Shown: positions 1 to 9,367, counted from the first letter of the stretch. The stretch: DNA of 64,000 nt from Fimbriiglobus ruber (GCF_002197845.1 NZ_NIDE01000017.1:604712-668711); one strand, 5' to 3'. Notes: a model not told the origin generated them from the letters alone. Made by a program: numbers and translations.

Positions 1-1
1 G

Positions 2-334
2 GAAACACCGGCCGCACAAACCGCGGCCGTTGCCGAGTTGTACAAGGTCAACGGCCAGCCGGTGGTGATTACGCTGGGCAGTCGAGGGCTGGTGTACGGG
101 ACCGATGTCCGTTGCGAACATCTACCGGCTGTCCCCGCCTTGACGGTCGATACCACGGCCGCCGGGGACATCTTCCACGGAGCGTTCGCCTACGGCGTGT
201 TAACCGGGCTCGGGTGGGACGCGACGTTGAAGCTGGCCGCGACGGCGGCGGCTTTGTCGGTCGAGAAGCCGGGCGGACGGGCGTCGATCCCAACACTCGA
301 TCGGGTTCGGGAGGCGTTGACCCGTGCTGGATGA
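2..334 (+). CDS. PfkB-family carbohydrate kinase, C-terminal part (5' end outside window)
   Basis: The frame is open from the window edge (Glu-Thr-Pro-Ala...) to a TGA at 332-334, so only about the last 110 residues are present. The stretch DTTAAGDIFHGAF matches the second PfkB/ribokinase signature (DTxGAGD, with Ala for the first Gly); its Asp is the usual catalytic base and the small residues form the anion hole. The protein would phosphorylate a sugar or nucleoside in the cytoplasm; the substrate cannot be read from this fragment. The next gene starts 11 bases before this stop, so the two are translationally coupled and belong to one operon. Confidence 0.8.
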   Translation, partial: ETPAAQTAAVAELYKVNGQPVVITLGSRGLVYGTDVRCEHLPAVPALTVDTTAAGDIFHGAFAYGVLTGLGWDATLKLAATAAALSVEKPGGRASIPTLDRVREALTRAG

Positions 335-1274
335 ATCGATTTTCGCCGGCGTACCGCTGGCCGTCGTCGGCAGCGTCTGCCGGGACGTGAAAACAGCCCC
401 CATCGCGCCCGGCCCGCACTTGCTGCGAGACGGCGAAACGCCGGCCGCGTTCCTCGTCGAAACGCTCGGCGGCGGCGGGGCCAACACAGCCGCGATGGCC
501 GCCGGACTCGGCGCCCGGGTTGCGTTCGCCGGGAAGGTCGGGGCTGACGCCCTGGGCGACCGGCTCGTTGGGGCGCTGGAGCGAGCCGGCGTCCGCGTCC
601 TGGCCCGCCGCGACCCGGCCGTCGCGACCGGCAGTTCGATCGCCCTCACGTATTCGGACGGCCAGCGACACTTCATCAGCCACCAGCCGAACAACGCCAC
701 CCTCGATTTCGTGGACGTGGACCCGACCACGTGGGCCAACGGCGGACACCTGCTCCGGGCGGACGTCTGGTTCTCGGAGCCGATGCTGACCGGCGGGAAT
801 GCCCGGCTGTTCGCGTCGGCCCGCTCTGCCGGCATCGCCACGTCGCTCGACATCAACTGGGACCCACAGTGGGGATTCGCGGACGCGGCCGCGATAGCCA
901 CTCGGATGGCGGCGGTCCGCGGCGTCCTCCCGCTGGTCGATCTGGTTCACGGGAACGTCCGCGAGTTAAACCGATTTGCCGGCACGGACGACTTGTCCGA
1001 GACGCTTCGCCGCCTGACGGTGTGGGGTACCGGGGCGGTCGTGGTTCACATGGGCGACGCGGGATCTGGGTATTACTCGGCCGGGGAACTGGTCGTGGCC
1101 CCGTGCGTCCCGGCCGAACGGATGCTGAACACGGCCGGAACGGGCGACCTGCTCAGTCTGTGCATGATGCTCCTACACCACCGCACGGAGAGCCCCGCTG
1201 TCGAGAAGTTGCGACTGGCGAACCGGGTTGTGACGAGCTTTATCGAAGGGCGGCCGCTGCTGCCGACACTGTGA
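324..1274 (+). CDS. PfkB-family carbohydrate kinase
   Basis: A 316-residue protein of normal length for ribokinase-like enzymes. The first PfkB signature is visible near residues 48-75 (GGGGANTAAMAAGLGARVAF, then GKVGADALGD). The second appears late as NTAGTGDLLSLCMM, a DTxGAGD variant in which Asn replaces the first Asp while the catalytic GD is kept. It should transfer phosphate from ATP to a sugar; the substrate is unknown. The GTG start at 324 overlaps the stop of the preceding PfkB gene, so two related kinases are co-translated. They are not close copies of each other where they can be compared. No terminator was recognised after the stop. Confidence 0.85.
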   Translation: MLDESIFAGVPLAVVGSVCRDVKTAPIAPGPHLLRDGETPAAFLVETLGGGGANTAAMAAGLGARVAFAGKVGADALGDRLVGALERAGVRVLARRDPAVATGSSIALTYSDGQRHFISHQPNNATLDFVDVDPTTWANGGHLLRADVWFSEPMLTGGNARLFASARSAGIATSLDINWDPQWGFADAAAIATRMAAVRGVLPLVDLVHGNVRELNRFAGTDDLSETLRRLTVWGTGAVVVHMGDAGSGYYSAGELVVAPCVPAERMLNTAGTGDLLSLCMMLLHHRTESPAVEKLRLANRVVTSFIEGRPLLPTL

Positions 1275-1321
1275 TTATCGGCTGAGAAGAAGGTCGACAG
1301 GTTTACGAAATCGGGGCCATT

Positions 1322-4300
1322 CTATCCGACGAACACCCCACCGTTGAAACCAGGGATCGCGTCGAAATCGAAGGCGGGGGGCGGCGCCGAGAAGTGCGTC
1401 GTGAGGGCCGTTGCGGTGTAAGCGGTCACGAGACTGCCGTCCCCGGTGCCGGCGCCGACGACGACATCCGCCTCGCCGTTGCCGGTCAGATTCTTGACGG
1501 CCACGCGGACGCCGTCACGGTTGTTGGGGTCTCCGGCGAAGAAATCCGCGACCGGGACCAGGGTGTTCGCGAGGAGCGAAGCACCGTCGAATACCGTCAC
1601 CCGGGGGCCGCCACCCGGTCCGGCGCCCACCACAATGTCCGCATGACCGTCGCCGTTCACGTCGCCGACTGCAACATAGGCCCCGTTCTGGACCGATGGC
1701 TCGAACGCGAAGAAGTCGCCGAAGAGCTTTTGCGGGTTTCCGGCGGCCACCGACCGCCCGTCGTAAGCCGCGATCCGCGGCCCGCCGCCGTAGCCGGCCG
1801 AAACGACCAGGTCGCCGTAGCCGGCCCCGGTGATGTCTCCCACGGCCGCCCGGGCGCCGCCGCGGAAGTTCGGGTCGTCGATGCCGAAGAAGTCGGCGAT
1901 CGGGGCGAACGTCTTGCCGTCGAACACCCGGACCCGCGGGCCGCCGCCCTGGTCGGGAGTGATGATGAGGTCCGGGTAGCCGTCGCCGGTCAGGTCGCCG
2001 GTCGCGACGAAGACGCCGCCGGTGAACGAGGCTTCGAACGGGTCGACGGAGAATAGCACCGCGCCAGTCTTGCCGTCGAGAATCTCGACGTGCGACGGCC
2101 CGCCGGGGCCGGTGCCGACGACTACGTCCGTCGTGCCGTCGCCGTTAAAGTCGCCCGTCGCCACGCGGACGCCGCCCGTAAAGCTGGCCCCGAACGGGTC
2201 GGCCGTCATGGCGACCGACTGGTCCGGATTGTACAGCGTGACCATCCCCGCGCCCGTGTCGGACCCCACGGCGAACTGCGCATCGCCTACGAGTAGCGGC
2301 GACGTGGGAGCTGGAGGGGGTGGCGGGGCCGGTGGTGTTACCGGCGGGGGCGGCGAGACCGGAGGTGGGGGAGAAACCGGCGGCGGCGAGACCGGGGGTG
2401 GCGAAACTGGGGGCGGTGTCACCGGCGGCACGACCGGGGGCGTCAGTGTCAGGGTGCCGTTTTGGTAGGCAATGGTGTAATTGGCGGCGGTCGCGCCTGA
2501 GGGGGCGATCGGGTAAACCCCGGGCGCACTGATGTTCGTGGCCGTGGTCGAGAAGGTCAAGCCAGAAACGACGGCCGCCGTGTCCCCATTAACCAGACCG
2601 CCGATCGTGGCGGTGAACGCTGGCAAGGGAGTGCCCGCCGGCGCGGTGGCGTTGTTGGCCGTGATCGTGAGTGGGGCCGGGGTGACGAAGATCGTTTTCC
2701 AAACGGGGGCGGCAGCAGCGTAGTTCGCGCTCCCTGCCTCGTCGGCCGCGACGACGATGTTGCCGACCCCGATGACTGTCAGGGTCGAACCGGTCATCAC
2801 CCCCGGCCCGGCCACAACGGTGAACGCGACCGGGTTGCCGGACCCGCCGCCCGTGGCCGACAGGGCAATCGGGCCGACGCCGTAAGTCAGCGGGGAGGGG
2901 ACGCTGAAGGCGATCGTCTGCGGACCCGGGACGACGTTCAAAATCTGCTGGGCGGGGGCCGCGGGGTAGTAGTTCGCGTTCCCCCCTTGGTCCGCCTCGA
3001 CGACGACGGTCCCGACCCCTGTGATGGTGAGGGTCGAACCCGTGACCGTCGCCGGGCCGGAGTCGACGATATAGGTGACCGGGCTACCTGACGCACCGCC
3101 GGTGGCCGACAGGGCGATCGGCGGACTGCCGTAAGTCACTGAACCGCTGAGGCTGAAGGTAATCGTCTGCGCGGCCGGGGTGATCGTCAGGCTGCGGAAC
3201 TGGTCGAGGGCCGGGGTGAAATCGATGGAACCGTTGTAGCGGGCTTCGACCTGATACGTGTCGGGCGCGGCTCCCGCGGGCAGGGGGTAATTGACCGAGG
3301 CCGTCCCGTTCACGACGGCGACGGTGAGCGGGGTGCCGACGGGCGTCGTCCCGTTGAAAACGGTAAACGTCTCCGTGCCCTCGCTCACAACCCCGGCCAT
3401 GCTCGCGACGGTGGCTTGTAATACGACCGACTGGATCACCGGGTTGTACGCAACGACCGCGCCGGAGGCCGCGGTGGTGGCCGGCGCCGGCGCCAGCGCC
3501 AGCGTGTGGGTGCCGTCGCTCGAAGCCTGGAAATTCGTGGTGCCGTTGTACACGGCCTGGATCGTGTACGTGCCAGCGTGCGTCGCCGCCGGGACGGCAT
3601 AGCTGGCGGTCACGAGCCCGTTCCCGACGTTCACGGTCACGGGCGACCCCACCACCGAACCGTCGGCCGGGTTCAGCACGCTGAACGTCACGGTTCCTTC
3701 GTTGACCAACCCGCCCAGGCTCGAAACCGACGCGCTGAGACTGACCGCCTGAGAGGACATGGCGAACGTCAGGCTCGCGTTCCCCGCGGTGACGACGGTC
3801 GGTGCCGCGGTGACGGTCAGCACCTGCGGGGGGCTGGTCGCGGTCGGGAAGTTCGTGGTGCCGTTGAACACGGTCTGGATCGTGTACGTGCCGGCGGCGG
3901 TGTCGGCCGGCAGTGTGTACGTCGTCGCGGCCGTCCCCAACGCGACGTTGACTGTCACCGGACTGCCGACGGTCGTGCTGCCGCTGAAGACCGAAAACGT
4001 CTCGGTCCCCTCGTTGACCACCCCGGCCGGGCTCGTGACCGTGGCACTCAAGTTGACCGATTGGGCGACCGTGGCGAACGAAGCCGAGGCGGGCGAGCCG
4101 GACGTGCTGTCGGCGGCCTGGGTGATGGTCAGCGTGTGGGTGGCGTCGTTGGAGGTCAAGAAGTTCGGGGTGCCGTTGTAGGTCGCCTGAATCGTGTACG
4201 TGCCGGCCGCGATCCCCGAGGGCAGCTGGTAACTGGCCGGGGCCGCCCCGTTGGAGACGTTGACAGTGGCCGGCGTTCCGACGGCCGTCGTCCCGCTCAG

Positions 4301-5590
4301 AACCGTGTACGTGACCGTCCCCTCGTTCACGACCCCGCCCGTACTCGTGATCGTCGTGTCGAAGGAGATGGACTGGCCCGCGACCGCGAAGGACGTGTCC
4401 GCGTCGTCCGCGTCGGTCGTGGTGGACGTGCCCGTGACCACGGAATACATCACGGACCCGTCCGGCTCATTCTGCCGGGTGAAGTCGTCGTCCGTATTGG
4501 TCGCGGTCACGGACAGGCTCGCGGCCGACGGGTCGATTGTCACCGTGTCGTTGCCGCTCCCGGTGTTCACCTCCACGGCCGTGATGACGCCGGGGTCGAA
4601 CTGGGCGAGTTCGTTGTTGAGGTCGACCTGGACGCCGCCCTCCGGGGTTTCGCTGATGACCACCGTGTCGGCTTCCCCGATACCGGCCTGGTCACCGACG
4701 ATCTTGAGGACGCCGTTGTTGACGTAGAAGTTCTGGGCCTGGCCGGTCGGGACGATGTACGCCTGATCGGTCTGCGACCAGTACGATTGGAGCAGGAAGC
4801 CGTTGATGCGGTATGTGTAATTCTGGGCCTCGGCGTCGCTCACCTGGGTGTCGCCCCCGCCGGTCCACGAGGCCCCGTGCGTGACGACGATGCCGTTCCC
4901 CTGTTCGGGGTCCGTCGTCACCTCGGCGACTTCGTGCGAGAGGGTCGTACTCAGGTTGTCGATCGACCCGCCCGCGGGCGTGCCGACCCAGTCGTAAACG
5001 ACGGTATTCGGGGCGGGGAGCGCCGGGTTGGTGTAGTGCGAGTTGTACCCGATCGCGCCCGCTTCGGCCGACATCGTCCCAGGCGGCGTGAGAACGACGT
5101 AGAGCGCGTTCCCGTAGTTGTTCGGGTTCGCCCCGGCCTGTCCGGCCGCGGGGAGCGGACTGGCAATGGCCGCGTTGATGGCCCCCTGGATGTCCGCGTC
5201 GCCGAACCCGAGCGGCGGCTCGGACGTGTCTTCGTAATAGCCGCTGTATTCGAGGTTTCCGCTATTCGCGTACTGTTCAAGACCCGAGAGGTATTGCGAA
5301 GTCACCATCGTTTTGGTGGCGGCAATGGCGTCGGCTTCCGAGGGCGAAGCCGTGCCCGATTCCCAATACGAGCCCCAAAAAATGAGATAAACGCTGTCGC
5401 CCGAAAGCTTGTAGCCGCCTTTGTCGACCGTGGATTCGGCGCCGAATTGGGGCGCGAAAACGATGGTCGGAGTCGTGCGGTCTTCGAGTGGTTCGGCACG
5501 GAGACGGGCGCGCGTGGACACGACCCTGTGGGGCGACAACAAACCCGGGCGCGGTCGTCGCGACATGAACCAGTTCATAAATGCATGCAC
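1322..5590 (-). CDS. Giant secreted protein: Exordium-like N-domain, Ig-like repeats, MBG domain, FG-GAP C-terminus
   Basis: A 1422-residue protein. A basic N-terminus leads to EPLEDRTTP (residues 33-41), the LEDR motif shared with two other giants in this window. Residues about 45-285 resemble Phi-1/EXORDIUM-type secreted proteins (YLIFWGSYW near 68-76; SHEVAEVTTDP at 218-228, a possible metal site). Residues about 395-805 hold four Ig-like repeats with recurring VNEGT and YNGT motifs. Two 'TYG...GNANY' repeats follow, then an MBG-type domain beginning TITANNATAPAG, a Pro-rich linker (PPPVSPPP), and about 300 residues of FG-GAP repeats with DxNxDG calcium loops ending in GGVFVG. Probably an extracellular adhesin or structural protein; function is inferred. 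Three in-frame ATGs (5590, 5578, 5566) could start it. Confidence 0.8.
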   Translation of the reverse strand: MHAFMNWFMSRRPRPGLLSPHRVVSTRARLRAEPLEDRTTPTIVFAPQFGAESTVDKGGYKLSGDSVYLIFWGSYWESGTASPSEADAIAATKTMVTSQYLSGLEQYANSGNLEYSGYYEDTSEPPLGFGDADIQGAINAAIASPLPAAGQAGANPNNYGNALYVVLTPPGTMSAEAGAIGYNSHYTNPALPAPNTVVYDWVGTPAGGSIDNLSTTLSHEVAEVTTDPEQGNGIVVTHGASWTGGGDTQVSDAEAQNYTYRINGFLLQSYWSQTDQAYIVPTGQAQNFYVNNGVLKIVGDQAGIGEADTVVISETPEGGVQVDLNNELAQFDPGVITAVEVNTGSGNDTVTIDPSAASLSVTATNTDDDFTRQNEPDGSVMYSVVTGTSTTTDADDADTSFAVAGQSISFDTTITSTGGVVNEGTVTYTVLSGTTAVGTPATVNVSNGAAPASYQLPSGIAAGTYTIQATYNGTPNFLTSNDATHTLTITQAADSTSGSPASASFATVAQSVNLSATVTSPAGVVNEGTETFSVFSGSTTVGSPVTVNVALGTAATTYTLPADTAAGTYTIQTVFNGTTNFPTATSPPQVLTVTAAPTVVTAGNASLTFAMSSQAVSLSASVSSLGGLVNEGTVTFSVLNPADGSVVGSPVTVNVGNGLVTASYAVPAATHAGTYTIQAVYNGTTNFQASSDGTHTLALAPAPATTAASGAVVAYNPVIQSVVLQATVASMAGVVSEGTETFTVFNGTTPVGTPLTVAVVNGTASVNYPLPAGAAPDTYQVEARYNGSIDFTPALDQFRSLTITPAAQTITFSLSGSVTYGSPPIALSATGGASGSPVTYIVDSGPATVTGSTLTITGVGTVVVEADQGGNANYYPAAPAQQILNVVPGPQTIAFSVPSPLTYGVGPIALSATGGGSGNPVAFTVVAGPGVMTGSTLTVIGVGNIVVAADEAGSANYAAAAPVWKTIFVTPAPLTITANNATAPAGTPLPAFTATIGGLVNGDTAAVVSGLTFSTTATNISAPGVYPIAPSGATAANYTIAYQNGTLTLTPPVVPPVTPPPVSPPPVSPPPVSPPPPVSPPPPVTPPAPPPPPAPTSPLLVGDAQFAVGSDTGAGMVTLYNPDQSVAMTADPFGASFTGGVRVATGDFNGDGTTDVVVGTGPGGPSHVEILDGKTGAVLFSVDPFEASFTGGVFVATGDLTGDGYPDLIITPDQGGGPRVRVFDGKTFAPIADFFGIDDPNFRGGARAAVGDITGAGYGDLVVSAGYGGGPRIAAYDGRSVAAGNPQKLFGDFFAFEPSVQNGAYVAVGDVNGDGHADIVVGAGPGGGPRVTVFDGASLLANTLVPVADFFAGDPNNRDGVRVAVKNLTGNGEADVVVGAGTGDGSLVTAYTATALTTHFSAPPPAFDFDAIPGFNGGVFVG

Positions 5591-5622
5591 CCTGCTCGTC
5601 CCCCTGGATTGAGACGAGCAGG
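5591..5622 (-). promoter_or_regulatory. Start-adjacent hairpin enclosing the ribosome-binding region of the 1422-residue gene
   Basis: Arms 5591-5600 and 5613-5622 are perfectly complementary (10 bp, CCTGCTCGTC/GACGAGCAGG, 12-base loop). On the minus strand the 3' arm ends in GAGCAGG, the best Shine-Dalgarno-like stretch before the ATG codons at 5590 and 5578, so pairing would hide it. A second stem (arms 5664-5672 and 5683-5691, 9 bp) lies about 75 bases further upstream in an AT-rich stretch. A translational switch is an inference. Confidence 0.4.
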
Positions 5623-5855
5623 AGCCTGAAAAGTTTTGCGACTTAAATCTTTTTTATCCTAAATCGGGGGTTCTCCTGAGAAAACCCCCGAACTTGAGGA
5701 GTGTTACAAATCGCCGGGATGGGCCGACCCGGTGGGCGCATCGGCTTTGGGATGAGCGGTTCGTTTCAGACTTCAACGGGCAGTGTACGACGACCTAAGA
5801 ACTGCTGACAAAATGCTTTCCGAAAAGAGTATCGTTCCGCAGCCGGCATTCGATG
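5623..5855. other. Non-coding stretch upstream of the 1422-residue gene
   Basis: Apart from the second hairpin (5664-5691) and an AT-rich run at 5641-5662 that may belong to the promoter of the minus-strand gene, I see no gene, repeat or terminator here. The stretch is less GC-rich than its surroundings. Confidence 0.5.
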
Positions 5856-5963
5856 TCAGTCATACAGCCGAGTGCGATCAGAAATCCCAGTCCAATAGCG
5901 CGACGGGTCGCGTGCTTTGACACGACTCACTGCTGCAACCGCGATAATCGGCACGAGTAGCAT
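5856..5963 (-). CDS. Possible 35-residue membrane peptide
   Basis: A short frame starting at the ATG at 5963 encodes MLLVPIIAVAAVSRVKARDP followed by a polar tail. It has one hydrophobic segment (residues 1-12) with a positive flank, as in small single-pass membrane peptides. It lies 20 bases after the stop of the larger membrane protein on the same strand, but no convincing ribosome-binding site precedes it. An upstream in-frame extension exists but overlaps the neighbour and uses no good start. This may be chance. Confidence 0.2.
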   Translation of the reverse strand: MLLVPIIAVAAVSRVKARDPSRYWTGISDRTRLYD

Positions 5964-5983
5964 AACCAGATCGAAAATCCAAG

Positions 5984-6385
5984 TTACGCAGCCGATTGTT
6001 CGCGAAGTTTCCGGGCTTTGCGGGCCTGGATGAAGGAGTTGACACACAGCACGACGAAGACGAGGCACAGCACGCTCATCGCGATCCCGGCCACGGCGGA
6101 CGGTTTGGTGACGTCGATCTCGCCGGTTTTGCTGAGCTGGCGTTGCAAAGGCACGAACCCACTGACGATCCCGAGCAAGCCAACCATCGCCGCGAAGTGC
6201 ATTACGTGTTTGCGGAGCTTGTCGGAGAGCGAGAGGAGGCCGCACAGCAACAACACTGCGCCGAAGGCCGCCGGGATCAGAGCTGTTGGGCTGATCTTAC
6301 CATCGCTGCCAGGAGTTCCGTTCAAGTATCCGTAAAGGCCGACAGCGATCAGCAGGACGGAGATGAGAATCGTAGGGATCGCCAT
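5984..6385 (-). CDS. Four-helix membrane protein of unknown function
   Basis: A 133-residue protein. I chose the ATG at 6385 (MAIPTILISVLL...) because GGAG lies 8 bases before it on the minus strand; the longer open frame upstream overlaps the next gene and reads as non-natural Arg-rich sequence. Hydrophobic segments occur near residues 4-20, 31-50, 58-76 and 98-117, with a basic tail (QARKARKLREQ). This suggests an integral membrane protein with the C-terminus in the cytoplasm. No catalytic motif is visible and I do not recognise the family. It follows guaA and a small gene on the same strand with short gaps, so it may be co-transcribed with them. Confidence 0.7.
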   Translation of the reverse strand: MAIPTILISVLLIAVGLYGYLNGTPGSDGKISPTALIPAAFGAVLLLCGLLSLSDKLRKHVMHFAAMVGLLGIVSGFVPLQRQLSKTGEIDVTKPSAVAGIAMSVLCLVFVVLCVNSFIQARKARKLREQSAA

Positions 6386-6423
6386 GTCGTTTCTCCAATG
6401 TCTTCCGGACGGCAGGGGCGACA

Positions 6424-6666
6424 TCATCCGGCGGATAGTGCCGCCAGTACGCGGTCGACCAGTTCTTTCGGGCCCGCGATGTCGACCATCCACGCATCAA
6501 CGAACACGGTTAATTCATCTTTTCCACACCGAAACCGCTGCAAACCGACGCCGAGCGGCGAGTCGTGCCAGGTGTCGTCCGCCACAACCCCCTGTTCGCG
6601 CAGCACGGCTTGAAGCCGTGCGATCGTCTCGTGGTCGTCGGACGAACAGACGTCGGCACGCACCAT
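6424..6666 (-). CDS. Small conserved-looking hypothetical protein (80 residues)
   Basis: The ATG at 6666 lies only 3 bases after the guaA stop codon, implying translational coupling. The product begins MVRADVCSSDDHETIARLQAV and contains a plausible alpha/beta pattern (a helix around residues 12-25, strands around 41-60, a C-terminal helix). It has no signal peptide, membrane segment or metal motif, and I do not recognise a family. A natural amino acid composition and tight packing between genes support it as real. Confidence 0.6.
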   Translation of the reverse strand: MVRADVCSSDDHETIARLQAVLREQGVVADDTWHDSPLGVGLQRFRCGKDELTVFVDAWMVDIAGPKELVDRVLAALSAG

Positions 6667-6669
6667 CGG

Positions 6670-8211
6670 CTACTCCCACTCAATTGTCGCGGGCGGCTTG
6701 CTGCTTATGTCGTAAACGACGCGGTTGATGCCTTTTACGCGGTTGATGATCTCGGTGGCCACCTTGGCGAGTAAATCGTCGGGCAACCGGGACCAGTCGG
6801 CGGTCATAAAGTCGTCTGTCTGCACGGCCCGCAAAGCGATCGCTTTCTCATAAGTCCGTCCGTCACCCATCACGCCCACGGACTGCACCGGTAGGAGTAC
6901 CGCGAACGCCTGCGAAGTCTTTCGATACCACCCGGCGTCTTTCAATTCCTTCAAGAAAATCGTGTCCGCCTTCCGCAGCGTGGAAAGTTTTTCCTCGGTC
7001 ACGTCGCCCAGGCAACGGACGGCGAGACCCGGGCCGGGGAACGGGTGCCGCCAGATCACGTCCTCGGGCAGGCCGAGTTCGAGACCGAGCTTGCGGACTT
7101 CGTCCTTGAACAGGTCGCGGAGTGGTTCGATGAGGTCGAACCCGAGTTCCTTGGGCAACCCGCCGACGTTGTGGTGCAACTTGATCGTGGCCGCCGGCCC
7201 GTCTGCCGACCCGCCGCTCTCGATCACGTCCGGGTAGAGCGTACCCTGGGCGAGGAACTTGGCTCCCGGAATCGACTTCGCCTCATGTTTGAACACGTCG
7301 ATAAAGACGCGGCCGATGATCTTTCGCTTTTCCTGCGGTTCGGTCACGCCCTCGAGTGCGGACAGGAACTGTTCCTTCGCGTCCACGACGTGTAGGTCGG
7401 CCTTGAACCAGTCGCGGAAGGTGTGCCGGACGATCTCGGTCTCGCCCTCCCGCATCAGCCCGTTGTCGACGTAAATGCACGCGACTTGTTGACCAATTGC
7501 CTTCACGAGCAGGGCCGCGCACACGGACGAGTCGACGCCGCCGGACAGCCCGCAGATGACTCGCTTGTCGCCGACTTTTTCGCGGACGCCGGCCACCGTC
7601 TGCTCGACGAACGTCTGCATCTTCCAGAGCCCCTGGCAACCGCAGACGTCGCGGAGGAAGTTCGCCAGGATCTGTTTGCCGTGAGGCGTGTGCGCCACTT
7701 CCGGGTGAAACTGGAGACCGAAAACCGGCCTCTGCTTGTGCTTGACCGCGGCCAGCGGGCAGGTGGCCGTCGCCGCCAGAGGGACGAAATCCCCGGACAG
7801 GCTGCGGACCTGATCGCCGTGGCTCATCCACACCGTCGACTCGACCGGGTAGCCGCGGAACAGCGAGTTGGCATCGCTGACGGAGAGGGTGGCCCGGCCG
7901 TATTCCCGGGCATCCGCGCCGCCGACCGTTCCCCCTAGTGCCTGGCAGACGAGCTGCATCCCGTAGCAAATACCGAGGACGGGGATGTCGAGGTCGAAGA
8001 TGCGCGGGTCGCACTTCGGGGCGTTCGGCTCGTACACGCTCGACGGGCCGCCGGAGAGAATGATCCCCTTCGGGTTCAGCTCGCGGACGCGGTCGGCCGA
8101 GATGTCGTGTCGGACGATCATGCAGAAAACATTCAGCTCGCGTACACGGCGAGCGATGAGTTGCCCGAACTGGGAGCCGAAGTCCAGAATCAGGACGAGT
8201 TCATTGTTCAT
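6670..8211 (-). CDS. guaA: GMP synthase (glutamine-hydrolysing)
   Basis: Converts XMP, ATP and glutamine to GMP in purine synthesis, in the cytoplasm. The 513-residue length is typical. The N-terminal class I glutamine amidotransferase domain shows the nucleophile in GICYGMQ (Cys82) and the His169/Glu171 pair in FHPE. The ATP-pyrophosphatase domain has the P-loop SGGVDSS at 223-229. The C-terminal dimerisation/XMP domain has [11 protein letters not shown] and ends in the characteristic IEWE. It precedes two small genes on the same strand. A hairpin at 8277-8310 separates it from proC upstream. Confidence 0.98.
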   Translation of the reverse strand: MNNELVLILDFGSQFGQLIARRVRELNVFCMIVRHDISADRVRELNPKGIILSGGPSSVYEPNAPKCDPRIFDLDIPVLGICYGMQLVCQALGGTVGGADAREYGRATLSVSDANSLFRGYPVESTVWMSHGDQVRSLSGDFVPLAATATCPLAAVKHKQRPVFGLQFHPEVAHTPHGKQILANFLRDVCGCQGLWKMQTFVEQTVAGVREKVGDKRVICGLSGGVDSSVCAALLVKAIGQQVACIYVDNGLMREGETEIVRHTFRDWFKADLHVVDAKEQFLSALEGVTEPQEKRKIIGRVFIDVFKHEAKSIPGAKFLAQGTLYPDVIESGGSADGPAATIKLHHNVGGLPKELGFDLIEPLRDLFKDEVRKLGLELGLPEDVIWRHPFPGPGLAVRCLGDVTEEKLSTLRKADTIFLKELKDAGWYRKTSQAFAVLLPVQSVGVMGDGRTYEKAIALRAVQTDDFMTADWSRLPDDLLAKVATEIINRVKGINRVVYDISSKPPATIEWE

Positions 8212-8276
8212 ATGAAGACCGAAAACCTAGGCCGCGGGTTTACGCGGAATCACGCGAATGAAAGCTAGAAAGCCGT

Positions 8277-8310
8277 TTCGGGAACCGGGCTCGGTCGCCG
8301 GGTTCCCGAA
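8277..8310 (-). terminator. Hairpin between proC and guaA
   Basis: Perfect 10-bp stem: arms 8277-8286 (TTCGGGAACC) and 8301-8310 (GGTTCCCGAA) with a 14-base GC-rich loop. On the minus strand it follows proC and is trailed by ACGGCTTTC, so the T-run is weak. It is a plausible terminator or attenuator separating proC from guaA transcription. Confidence 0.5.
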
Positions 8311-8363
8311 GAGTTATTTTCGTCGCCAGAAGTCCGCTGGGCAGGGAAATCTTCTGTCTGGCG

Positions 8364-9176
8364 TTATTTTCCCAATTCTTGCGCCCGTTTCGTCGCCGCT
8401 TCGACCGCGTCCATGAGAGCTGCCCGAACGCCGCCGCGCTCCAGGGCATGCAGGCCCGCGATGGTCGTGCCGCCGGGGCTCGCGACGGCGTCCTTGAGGG
8501 CGCCGGGGTGCTGGCCGGTTTCGAGCACCATTTTCGCCGAGCCGAGAACCGTCTGGGCGGCCAGCGCCAGTGCCACGTCCCGCGGCAACCCGACCCGAAC
8601 CCCACCGTCGGCGAGCGCTTCGATCATCACGTAAACGAAGGCCGGCCCGCTGCCACTCAGCCCCGTCACGGCGTCAAGCTGATGTTCCGGCAGTGCAAAC
8701 GCCTTGCCCACCGCTCCGAATAAGCGGGCGACGAGGGCCACATCCTCGGGCGTGGCGGCCGGCCCCGCGGCGAACCCGCTCGCGCTCGCGCCCAAGAGGC
8801 ACGGGGTATTCGGCATCACGCGGATGACGCGGGCTTTCGACCCCAATCCCGCACTCAGCGCACCCAGCGTAACCCCCGCGGCAATCGAGACGAACAGGTG
8901 ACGGTCGGTGGCGACCGTAGCCAATTCCGCGAGGACGGCCGCCATCGTCTGCGGCTTGACCGCCAGGATGACGACCTCACATCCGGCGACCACCTCGGCA
9001 TTTCCGGCGACCGCGCGGATGCCGGTCGCGGAGGCGAATTTGTCGCGGGCGGCCGGGTACGGGTCGCTGGCGAGCGACCGGGCGGGGTCGAGCAACCCGG
9101 CCGCGGTCCACCCGTTGGCCAGCGCGGTGGCCATCTGCCCGGCCCCGAGAAACCCGATCGCCAGCGGCGCGGCCAT
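8364..9176 (-). CDS. proC: Pyrroline-5-carboxylate reductase
   Basis: Last step of proline synthesis: NAD(P)H-dependent reduction of pyrroline-5-carboxylate. The N-terminal Rossmann motif IGFLGAGQMATAL binds the nucleotide, AVKPQTM follows, and the C-terminal domain carries the P5CR signature (GLSGSGPAFVYVMIEALADG and ASPGGTTIAGL). I chose the ATG at 9176, giving 270 residues, because AGGTGG lies 8 bases upstream; a GTG at 9188 would fall inside that ribosome-binding site. The gene is divergent from the MFS transporter gene. Confidence 0.96.
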   Translation of the reverse strand: MAAPLAIGFLGAGQMATALANGWTAAGLLDPARSLASDPYPAARDKFASATGIRAVAGNAEVVAGCEVVILAVKPQTMAAVLAELATVATDRHLFVSIAAGVTLGALSAGLGSKARVIRVMPNTPCLLGASASGFAAGPAATPEDVALVARLFGAVGKAFALPEHQLDAVTGLSGSGPAFVYVMIEALADGGVRVGLPRDVALALAAQTVLGSAKMVLETGQHPGALKDAVASPGGTTIAGLHALERGGVRAALMDAVEAATKRAQELGK

Positions 9177-9367
9177 TCTGCGGTCCACCTTTCCGGTTCG
9201 GAAAGAAACGAAAGAATTATCATAGGAACCGCGGAACGGGTGAGGAAATGCTGGCTTCCGAAGTGTTCGGCGGATATACCTTGCGGGAACGCATAACCCG
9301 CCGACCTGCTACCGTTCGATCCCATTCCCCGATCGCCACGACCGGGGTTCGCACCGGACCTGAATCC

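Noticed and set aside
3506-5629. Long plus-strand open frame of about 700 codons
   Set aside because: It runs antisense to the 1422-residue gene; its translation is Arg/Gly/Asp-rich with no domain motifs, typical of a high-GC shadow frame.
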